Source: Acanthamoeba lenticulata
Lineage: Eukaryota > Discosea > Longamoebia > Acanthamoebidae
Length of the DNA stretch: 36,902 nt
Reading direction: 5' to 3'
Assembly (NCBI GenBank): GCA_002179805.1
Contig: NAVB01001158.1
Location: forward strand, 1-36,902
A program made the position numbers and the translations under genes. Shown here piece after piece: positions 10,791 to 19,900 of this stretch; the first letter of the stretch is position 1; each line of letters opens with the position of its first letter. The notes under the pieces are model-generated. The model was not told where the DNA came from and did no database searches. It saw only the letters and a program-made list of their open reading frames with translations.

Positions 10791-12065
10791 ATGAAAGGAA
10801 GAACCGCTTCATACTGTGCACTACACCTACGGGATCGACAAGTGATCGTGCGGCTGGAGAAATCAATCTTGACCTCTCGTTCCTTGCCTCTGTTCGCCGG
10901 CAATAAGAGATGGAAACTACAACATTGGATCGAACGGGATGATTTCTCTCCCGACACTGTACTGGTCTCTCATGGGGGCGACCAGTCAAATGCGATGCTG
11001 GCGTTGGCGCAGCTGGCCCACATGAAGCGAATTCGATTCGACTACTACACCCGCTCACCACCAGAGGCCTCGCGTGCCACCCATGAGGGCAATCTCAAGC
11101 ACGCCCTCGCGCTGGGGATGCAACTCAAGCCGCTTTCTCCCTCCGATTATGATCACCTCTTTGGTGATGTCTTGGTTAAAGCCGAAGAGGAGGTAGGCGG
11201 AGTCCTTCAGCTCAGCGAACGGACGATCTTCGTGCCACAAGGGGCGGCATGCCCACAAGCCGAGGTGCCTTCTCCTCCACCAGCTGCAGACAACAGACCA
11301 CTCAGACTGGAAAACAGGAGGGAATACGTGAGGTGGCGCTGGACCTCAACGCCTACGCGCAGGAGCGGGCGCAACTCGCCACGAACGAGCAAAAGCCTTT
11401 GCTTGTTGTTCTGCCCTCAGGGACAGGTCGGTTCCTCACCATCACCTCACGCATCCTGTCGATCAACCGTCATGTTTGTTGTGTGTTCTATGGGTGGCCA
11501 GGCACGACCGCCTTCTTCTTGGCGCAGCACCTGCACGAGGACGTGGCCATCGCGTGCGTCCCCTGCGTAGGACGCCCGTCCTACCTGCTTAGCCAGATGG
11601 AGCGTCTGCAACGGGCTTGCTCCACGACGACGACGACCGCCCGCAGCAGCCGCATGCCGCTCATCCTTGAGCCTCCACCAGGTCAGTCCAGTCCTTCTCG
11701 TCTTGCAGCAACAACTCTGACTAAGTAGAGACTCACGTTCTGCAACAACATCAGGCCGTTATGCCTTTGCTCGGCCAAGCCCAGCCCTGTGGCACACGTG
11801 GTCTGACCTTCAGGCCGCAGCTGAGGTTCCCTCTCCTCCTTCTCCTCTTTGGCGTTCAAGAGCAATACTGATCAACTTGTGCGTCTTCATCGTGTAGAAC
11901 GTGTGCGAGTGGGACTTGATCTACGCGCCACGGGCGTGGCAGACCCTCTGGCACCATTGGGAGCGGTTAGCGGACTATGACCTGGTGTATGTCCACACGG
12001 GCGGGCTCGAGGGCAACCAGTCCATGCTCGCCCGCTACAACAAACAAAATGAAAATAAATCATAA
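10791..12065 (+). CDS. PLP-dependent ACC deaminase / D-cysteine desulfhydrase-like enzyme
   Basis: Fold-type II pyridoxal-phosphate enzymes of this group cleave D-cysteine or 1-aminocyclopropane-1-carboxylate. The first exon has LFAGNKRWKLQHWIE, where the Lys after GN is the expected Schiff-base lysine. It then has SHGGDQSNAMLALAQLAHMK (the phosphate-cup QSN motif) and FDYYTR, followed by EGNLKHALALGMQLKPLSP. Later exons give IREVALDLNAYAQERAQLAT, LLVVLPSGTG joined to TTAFFLAQHL, IACVPCVGRPSYLLSQM, NVCEWDLIYAPRAW and VYVHTGGLEGNQSMLARY. These match the plant/bacterial subgroup rather than classic AcdS. There are about five introns. The stop TAA is at 12063-12065, only 40 bp from the end of the opposing GT77 gene. 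The exact substrate cannot be told from sequence. Confidence 0.82.
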
Positions 12066-12105
12066 TTATTTATTCTTCTTTTTATTCTTTTATTATTCTA
12101 CAATT

Positions 12106-13848
12106 TTACAAAAGCAGCAGCACACCGCGCCTTCGTCGTCTTCTTGCCCACGCCACGATGACCAAGAGGAGCACCAACGTAGGACAGGCAAGCACGAGGA
12201 CCACAGTGCAGCTGTCCAGGACGACGACAGGTCCATCCCGTCGCACGAACCAGCTGTACGTCGGCGCCCTCTTGGCCTCGCCTTGCAGACCTCGCTTGGC
12301 CAGTCGCTGGTGGTTGGCCAGGAGGTCCGCGTAGCTCGTTATCGAACAGGGCTCGAAGCGGAACGAAGCCAAGTCCTGCGTCAGGTTGCGCGAGGACAGG
12401 AGCAGGCCGTGCTTGGCGAACCGGGCCATTTTCTCGTCGTGGCCGACGATCCAGTTGTTGTGCACGACGTACGGGTCTCGCTTTATCTTCTTCAGGTTCC
12501 CGTCGTTTAGTTTCTGGTGGCAATCGCACGCAAAAGGGTGAGTCTTGGAGTCGAGCAGCGCCATGCCCAAGGCGGGGATGGATCGAGTTACCCGCCAGAA
12601 CGTGCGGAAGTAGTAAGACCCGCTCGGGAAGTCTTCGGTGGACATGACCTGCATGACTGGTCGCAACGGGTAGCGTTTCTGCGACGAAAACATGAGGACA
12701 CACGCCGCTTGCGTGCGTCAGTACAAGCTCGTGGTGGTGGTGATGGCAGCCAGGAACACGCACGGTCTTGTTTTTCTTTGCCTGGCTTTGCCACTTGGCG
12801 ATGCAGGGCTGCTCCTTCAGGCCCGTCTGCTCGCACTGTTGCACAAAGTCGACGAAGGACATCGTCCTCTCATTACTCCGCCCAAACCAGAAACCTGCAC
12901 ACGTGTGGGCGCGATCAGCGGCTCTACCACCGCCCAACGCTGGTCAGAAGGCAACCGCGTACCGCCGCAGAGGTAAGGCCGGGCGCGCCGCTTGGCGGCT
13001 GGGACCTGCGAGTCGTCGATAAAGTACAGGTCGATGCTCCTGTCGCCAAACAGCGGCCGTGGGTCTTTGAGGAAGACCAGGTCCACGTCGGTCACCTGGA
13101 CCACCGCCACCGCCACGATAACGCGCGGTCAGCTGGCTTCGAGACGCTCGGAGGGTCGGACCATCCTCGACCCGCGCGCGCACCAGGACATTGAGGCCCA
13201 TGCGCAGGAGCTTGCGGACGTAAGTGGCCTTTTTGTGCACCACGCGGTTCCACTTGTCCCACATCGGGCTCGACCTGTTGCTGGTCCACACGGCCGCCTC
13301 GGAGGCTGACTCGTCGTCGAGTCCCACCTCGGGGTCGTAGGCCCAGTCCACGCCTGCTTGCACAGAGAAACGCATGGCGTGAGGAACTTGGACCAAGTTG
13401 ACGGAAGGAGGAAGGAGAGAGGGACCGAGAAAGCTGAGCTGCTGGGCGGCTTTGAGGTCGGTGGGCACGATGACATAGTTTGTGATGTTGAGCCGGTCGA
13501 CAGAGGCCTTCCAGTTAAAGAGCATGTCGAGGTAGCCCGAGTTGCACAGGGCCAGGATCACCATCCCGTCCAGGGCCACCTGCGGCGCGACCTTTGGTTC
13601 GTGCCACCAACAGAGCCGCAGGAAGCTGAGAAAACGAAGACAAAAGAACGAAAGCGACAGAGACCGGGGAGGGTAGGTACGTAGCCAAGCAGGAGGTCTG
13701 GTGGTTCACCGGTGGGAGTGACCAGAGTGCAACCACATATCAAAAGAAGAAACAAGATGAAGGGGCTCCGTGGCCTCTTCATCTTTTTTGCGGTGCTTCT
13801 TGTCCGTGGCAGTCGCTCTGCGGCCACGGCACGAGCTTCCGGAGCCAT
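12106..13848 (-). CDS. GT77-type nucleotide-diphospho-sugar transferase, membrane-anchored
   Basis: This is a probable Golgi glycosyltransferase. The N-terminus starts at 13848, with MKRPRSP as an alternative Met, and carries a hydrophobic segment (SPFILFLLLICGCTLV) that could be a signal anchor or signal peptide. The next exon has MVILALCNSGYLDMLFNWKA, NYVIVPTDLKAAQQL and VRKLLRMGLNVLV. Then comes VTDVDLVFLKDPRPLFGD, the DxD nucleotide-sugar/metal motif of this family, followed by DLYFIDDSQ, PYLCGG and FWFGRSNERTMSFVDFVQQC. The last exon has DPYVVHNNWIVGHDEKM, and SSRNLTQDLASFRFEPC. It ends in a second hydrophobic helix (VVVLDSCTVVLVLACPTLVL) before WARRRRRRG. Two predicted membrane segments are unusual. 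About five introns; acceptor sugar unknown. Confidence 0.8.
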
Positions 13849-13961
13849 ATCGGTTATATTTTCTAAAGTCCGGACATGGTGCCTGAACTGAAGACACTTG
13901 TTAAGGCCGCAGCAGAAGAGTTTGGGGCAGTAAATAACGAGAAAGAGCTCCTCGCTTCACC
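13849..13961. promoter_or_regulatory. 113-bp divergent promoter interval
   Basis: The start codons of the GT77-type gene (-) and the F-box gene (+) are only 113 bp apart and point away from each other. Both leaders and core promoters must fit here, or start inside the neighbouring gene. The interval contains a short AT-rich patch (ggttatattttctaaag) next to the GT77 start. No defined box can be assigned. Confidence 0.4.
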
Positions 13962-15218
13962 ATGGACAGGCTGCCAGGGGAAATGTTGTTGGAGGTGCTG
14001 AGCTGGTTGGGCGCGGCCGATTTCGTAACTGCCCACCGAGTGTGCAAGCGATGGCACGAGCTGCTGCGAGAGCCCTCGGGCCAACTCTGGCGCCGTGTCT
14101 ACTTCGCGTCATGGCCGCACGCACTGAGCTCGACGGTGCCAAGGTCACAAGCTGCTTGCGACGGCGAAGTCGACTGGCGGCAGGTCACGCTCAAGCGCCT
14201 CGCTCTCGTTCGACACTGTACAAGCCCGTGCTCCATAGCCTCTGCTTTCTCTCTTTGTTGTTCACTTCATGTCATGCCACAGCCAACCCAGAAGCAAGAA
14301 TGGCTGATGTGGCGGCGATGCTTCAACGCGGGGCCAAGTTGACGTCGTGTGTTGATGACGAGGAGACCAACCTCCCGAAGGAACGCCCGAAGAAAAGGAG
14401 ACGGAAGATGAAGAAACTGGCACAAATGGTGGATCTCCCTGCGGTCGTCGACCAGGGCCAGCTCACGGCTGTTCAGCGTGAAGTAGAGAAGGCGAATGCA
14501 GTCCTGAAGCACCTTTCCGACGTCGCAGTCAGGCGTGCCAGAGGACAGGACCTCTTTCGCTCCTGGAGGTCCTACACTGCTCCCACTTTCTTTGCGTTCG
14601 TTAACACTTACGCACTTTGCAGGTTGGCGGTGGCATCCACACCCTCGAAGGAGCAGCGAAGACGAATGGAGGAGGTGTACCACCTGCTGGCCCTCCTTTA
14701 CAACAACCTTTACTACCACAAAATCCATACGTAGGTGCGTTCAAACATACGTGGTGAGGCCACTAATCCGTGAGGCGCAATCCCAGGGAGGTGGGGGGCA
14801 GAGATGACGTGTGCCGAGTGTCGATCACGCTGTACAGCCCGGTGTCGGGGCTTCCCCTGTTCATGGACTTTGTGCACACAGCAGAAGCCATAGAGAACGA
14901 TTATATTGAGGTCGACTTCACGTGGACAGGTTCTCCCTCCGCTCCTCCGGTTGAAACCTCAAGACAACATCGCAAGACTCACGTCGTCTCGAGCCAGGGC
15001 CCGGCCTGAAGGGAAGCACGTCGGGGGACAGTTCGGCGGAAGAGATGAGGATGGACTTTCACCAGCTGCGGGCGTTCCTCTTCGGGGAGGACAAGGTGGA
15101 GCTCATTGCGTGTGCCGACCTGGCGAGCTTCTTCGACTGCGCCTTCATGGCCGCTGGTGCGGCGCACATCTACTTCTGTCGCACCAACCACACCTGCGAG
15201 CCCTTGCTGAGCAATTGA
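13962..15218 (+). CDS. F-box protein
   Basis: The N-terminus is a textbook F-box: MDRLPGEMLLEVLSWLGAAD, then VTAHRVCKRWHELLREPSGQ and LWRRVYFA. It probably binds SKP1 in an SCF ubiquitin ligase. After an intron at about 14210-14275, the protein has EARMADVAAMLQRGAKL, a basic KKRRRKMKK patch, and a helical DQGQLTAVQREVEKANAVLK. Later exons give GRDDVCRVSITLYSPVSGLP, LFMDFVHTAEAIENDYIEVD, and a final exon with MDFHQLRAFLFGEDKVELIA, CADLASFFDCAFMAAG and CRTNHTCEPLLSN. The substrate-binding half matches no repeat family I recognise. Four exons are likely; the stop is at 15216-15218. Confidence 0.75.
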
Positions 15219-15339
15219 TGTTGACCGCTTCCTGGTCAAGAGGATCAAGTCATCATGTTTACCCAAACAACACACCCGTCTCATGTTCTGAGTCTTGGGT
15301 CTGCTGGCACGACTCGTGTGAACACCCAACGGGCTTGTT

Positions 15340-16165
15340 TTATTGCTGCTGCTGCTCCCGCAGGACATCGCGTACGCGCATGAGGATCTGGCCCAGCATG
15401 TTCTTCCCCGACCCGTCCCCGCCATCGCCCCAGTATCGGTCTGCAGAGACAACGCGCCCCACATACTCACACGAATAAGCAACAACGCGACCGCGACCTG
15501 CAGCACGGGAGCGGACCTTTGGCGGTGTGTTCGACGATCAGGGCATCTCCCGTCTTGAGAAGCGTGCGTTGAATGTTGTCATGTTGGCTGAACTTGGCGA
15601 GCACACACTCAAACATGATGTCGTCCTTGACCTGGTGCACCACCACCGCACATTTAGCGCCGAAGTGCCCGCCGCACAGCGCGACGATGGAGGTGCTCTG
15701 CTGCTGCTGTACCTGTTCCCAGTCCGCGCGGAGGGTCACCTTGCGGGTCTGGCCCAGCTTCTTGGCCTCTCCCGGCGTGTCTGCGGTCCGAATCTTCTCC
15801 TCCATCGTCGTGCCTGGGCTCACCAATAAACAATACGTGAGCCTTGTGTAGAAAAGCAGGTGGGCCACTTTATGTTGGTTGCGCGAGGCGAGCGGGGGCG
15901 ACGCACCCTCAAACTTTTTCGCCTGGAAGTAGTGCTCGGTCGTCTGCGGCACGTTGGTTAACGCGTAGTTCAAAGTGAATAAGCGTTAACAGGAGAATCG
16001 AGAGGAGAGGGTACGGACAGGCCACTCCTTGTCGTGGAGGCGGAAGGGGTGGCGCGAATAGTTGGAGAAGCAGCCATAAGAGTCTCGTTCGCCGTAGAAC
16101 TGAATCACCTTGCGTCCTTCTGGCTTGGGCGTCACAAGGTCAGGTCGCTTAGAAGAGATCTCCAT
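15340..16165 (-). CDS. NADAR-domain N-glycosidase (YbiA-like)
   Basis: NADAR/YbiA proteins hydrolyse N-glycosidic bonds in damaged riboflavin-pathway intermediates, and related members act on ADP-ribosylated nucleobases. Exons join cleanly from MEISSKRPDL at 16165 and continue with KVIQFYGERDSYGCFSNYSR, HPFRLHDKEWP and an intron. They then give TTEHYFQAKKFEG (EHYFQAQKF is the family signature), an intron, MEEKIRTADTPGEAKKLGQT, LRADWEQ, an intron, VKDDIMFECVLAKFSQHD and LLKTGDALIVEHTAK. After a last intron come DRYWGDGGDGSGKNMLGQIL and MRVRDVLREQQQQ. The full domain is present and nearly the whole protein is the domain (about 180 aa). The stop TAA is at 15342-15340. The physiological substrate here is open: metabolite repair or nucleic-acid/ADP-ribose processing. 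Confidence 0.9.
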
Positions 16166-16980
16166 CTCGAACTCGATTTTCGAAAAGGAAAATTTCTACA
16201 GCGTTGTGGCAGGATCTGATTATCTTCTGAATTGTTTGTTCTGCGAAATGATTGCCAGGTTGGCTGCCTATTGGCGGTGGCTTTCCTGTTTTTTAATATA
16301 TATTATTGATATTTGTTAAAAACAAAATATAAAACAAAACACAAACAAACAAACAAATTTACAAATAAACTAATTTTAACAAGTTTTTGCAAAACAATAT
16401 AAAACAAAACAATTAATAAATACATTCAACTTCCCTTATTTTGCCTCCCTTTCTAAAATGGACACAATCAAAATACAAATGCAAAATCTTTTTTGGATGA
16501 AAAGGTTCTCAAGATCTGCAAAAGTTTTCTACCAACCATTTTTGTACTTTTTTGACTTGACCAGCCATATGGAGGAAGTATTACAAAATTTTAAAATAAA
16601 CCAAAATGCATTGTTGTGTTTTGTTTTTTTCAAAACACTAAAGTCAACTTGTACAAAGTATTTTGATGCGTTGCAGCTTCCACAAAAACAGGAATATGCT
16701 TGTTGGTGTTTTGACCAAAATCCAATCATGTTGGTGCTAACTCCGAAAGCTGCGGCTGACGTCAGCAGCCCAACAACCACAGCCAAACAAACACCAGAAA
16801 CCAAAGGATCAGTGCACGCGACTTGAGCGCATTCGCTGCGATAATTGACGATTATCTGCAGCGAGCTGCCAGGGGCCTCTAGCAACCTTCTGGCGCATTC
16901 TTTGTCTTTGCCACTTGGCAAGGCCAGAGCGCGCTCACGGCAAGGGTGTCCTTCACAAGGCGCTGAGAGAAGGCGAGAGC
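16166..16980. other. AT-rich spacer between NADAR and RhoGAP-kinase genes
   Basis: About 800 bp lie between two divergent genes. The core (about 16285-16470) is strongly AT-rich, with repeated aaacaaaac/aaacaaac-type words, unlike the GC-rich surroundings. A 122-codon plus-strand frame at 16458-16826 crosses it, but its composition simply follows the AT bias and no domain is seen. The end near 16800-16980 returns to normal composition and probably carries the promoter and leader of the downstream gene. No mobile-element ends or terminal repeats were recognised. Confidence 0.5.
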
Positions 16981-19900
16981 ATGGACAAGGATAAAAAAGA
17001 TCCAAAGAAGAAGGACAAAGAGGCTGGGAGCGACATAAAGACGAAGGAATTCAAAGAGATCTTGAACGCCAAGTTTGAAAATGTCATCAAAATGCAGCAC
17101 GACGATGCAGGCCGAGCGAGGAGGGACTCGGCAGTGGCCGCAGCGCCTGTGAAAAAGGACAAGCGGGACAAGGACAAGGAAAAGGAGAAGGAGGAGAAGG
17201 AGAAGGAGCAGAGGAAGAAGGAGAAGGAGAAGGAGCGCGAGGAGCGTGAAAAGGAGAAGGAGAGCAAGAAGAAGGAGAAGGAAAAGGAGAAGAAGGAGAA
17301 GAGGGACAAGGACGGCAAGGAAAAGGACAAGGATAAAGAGAAGGAGAAGGACCGGCCCAGCGAGCGGGACGGCGGCAAGGACCCAAAGGACTTGCTGCTG
17401 ATTGTAAAGGACGATGGCGGAGGCGGAGGCGGCAGCAACAACGCGCGCAGTGACCTGCGGCTCAACGCTGAGCCCAAGCTGTTGGACAAACGCGGCTCGG
17501 GCGTCCGGCCACAGGGCAAGATCTTTGGCGGCAACCTCAAGGACGGCCTCTACGACCGCAAAGGCGGCAAGCACGCCATCCCGCCCTTCTTCGAGCAGGT
17601 CCTCGTCTACCTCGAGGAGCGCGGTACGTCCCGCCTTGGCCTTGATCACGGTGGTGGCGGCTCGTGTTGATGGTGGCTTGCTCACTTGATGTTGGTGACG
17701 GCAGCGCTGGAGACGACGGGCCTGTTCCAAGAGGCCGGGCCCAAGAAGGAGATCAAGGAGCTCATAAAGCGGATCGAGGCCAAGCAAGACGTCGAGTGGG
17801 CCAAGATCAAGAATCCCCACACGGTGGCCGGTGCGGCCCTCTCCGCTGCCTGTGCCACGTGCGGTGGACCACCGTCGTGGTCGTGGTCGTGGAGTGGGAC
17901 CTCTTCTGTTTTCTAACCCTGTGGTCTTTTTGGCGGGCCATGCAGGACTGCTGCTCAAGTACCTCCGTGATCTCGAGGAGCCCATCTTCCCCTACTACCT
18001 CTACTCTCACCTCATCGAAACCGTCTCCAAGGGTATCTTTGCAATTTCTTATAAATATTTCTTATAAATATTTTTAAACTAAAATAAAATAAAATAAAAA
18101 TTATAATTGAATATTAAACACGGTGCGGTCTAGGGGAAGCGGGGTTGCAGGTCAACGAGTCGGCGCTGCGACAGCTGCTGCACGCGTTGCCGGCTCCCAA
18201 CATCGCCTTCTTGAAGCGGTTCCTGCCCTTCCTCCGGCAGGTGGCCGCCCACTCGAGCAAGAACCAGCTCGTGGCCGAGAGCCTGGCCACCTTCTTCGGT
18301 AGGCTCGCCTCCTCCTTCTCCACACACCGTCGCACCGACGCACGCCTGACCAGCGCACCTCCCCATTGGGACAGGTCCTCTCCTGCTGCGGCCAGAAGGC
18401 GAAATGAGCTTGCAGGCGCTGGTGTCGCACGCCAGCGAGGTGCTCTTCCTGATGACCTACATGATCAACTTCACGCCCACGGACCTCCTCTTCTCCTTCC
18501 CTGAAGAAGGTGGCGCACCACCTTCCATTTTCTATGCAATTATTATTTCATTTAACTTAAATCCACTATTTCAATCGCCCGCGACCAGGATCGAACCAGC
18601 GACGAAGCAACTGCGGGGCTGGGCCGCCCTATGGCGAGCCGGGCGTCGACCCGTCGTCGGTCGCGGCGGCCGCCGCTGAAAACAACGCCGTCCGGCATCG
18701 GACGTCCACCGAACCGGGGACGGTCTCGGCCGTGGTGACCGGGGAGGGCGAGGAGGAGGCGCCTGTTCCACTGCGGCGGGGCGGCAGCTATATCCCCCAG
18801 CACCGGCCCAGTCCGGCGCTCCGTGTGAGCACCACCGCCACCGGCGCGGCCTTTTCCGACGGGGTTCCCGCCTACATCGACGACTTTGTGGGAGCAGATA
18901 ACGTGCAAGCGGTACACCGCCCTCTGGCCTCCCTCTCGAGAATTACCGCAAAAGCTCACGTCATGACGACGACGGGCTTTTGTGACGCTCTCTTCGCGCG
19001 CGGCAGTACGGCCGGCCACACGAGCCCTCGGGCAGCAACTATCAGCAACAGCCCCACCCACACGGTCCGTTAAAGAATTGTTTTTTAAAATTATTATTAT
19101 TTATTGAAATGATTTTGATTTTTTTTCTGAATCAAAATAGGATCGCCCATCGATCGGGGCCACATGCGCGAGCCGTCGGGGGCGCCCTGGGTCGGGGACA
19201 CCACGCCTGGCGGGGACTTTGAGGACCTCAACCACTCGTTTGACGGTTGCGCCGGCAATGGGGCCGCATACCAGGAATCGGCCGGGTCGTCGATGGCCTG
19301 GTTCGTCTGGCTCGTCCGCAGCCTTCCGCCCCAGACCTACCACCAGTACCGCCCACCGCCCCTTTTCGTCCTCGTCCTCGTCCTTGTCCTCGTCCTCCTC
19401 TGTGCAAGGCTCAAGCGGTGGCTGAATACGATCCTCGTCGGACAGAGCGCGGACGTGGCCAGACTATGACGAGTCGGCCGACATCTACCTGGTCAACGAG
19501 AACGAGCTCTACGTGTACCCCGAGCAGTCTGAGTTCTTTGCGGTCTTCACGTCGGAGCTCTACCGCGTGGAGGACTCGTCGCGCTACTACTACATCGTCT
19601 CTGGTACCGCACACACACGCGCGCGCGCCTTCCGGTGGACGACGTGACGTGGCATGACGTGGCATGGCATGACGTGGCGCGGCGCAGAGGAGGGGGACAA
19701 GCTGGGCCTCATCTTCAGCACGCGAGAGGAGAGCGCAGCGTTTGCCAAGGCCATCCAGTCGGGCCTGGGCTACGCCATCCCCGTCGGGTACGGCCAACAG
19801 TTCCCGCCCGGGTGCTGGACTGGCCTCGGCTCACGAGCTGGTCTGGTTTGTGGACGCGCAGGGACAATGCTGCGGGCAGGATCGGGGGCGGGACCGATCC

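Noticed and set aside
15527..15829. 100-codon plus-strand ORF
   Set aside because: It lies antisense to NADAR exons that match the family residue by residue.
16458..16826. 122-codon plus-strand ORF in the AT-rich spacer
   Set aside because: Lys/Asn/Phe content mirrors base composition, there is no domain, and it is not linked to neighbours.
16953..17540. Long minus-strand frames rich in Ser/Phe/Leu opposite the lysine-rich segment
   Set aside because: They are antisense shadows of the GAG/AAG-rich exon of the RhoGAP-kinase gene.
18585..18605. tRNA T-loop-like string ggatcgaacc
   Set aside because: Flanks do not fold into a cloverleaf, and the bases sit at a splice acceptor and in an exon of the kinase gene.
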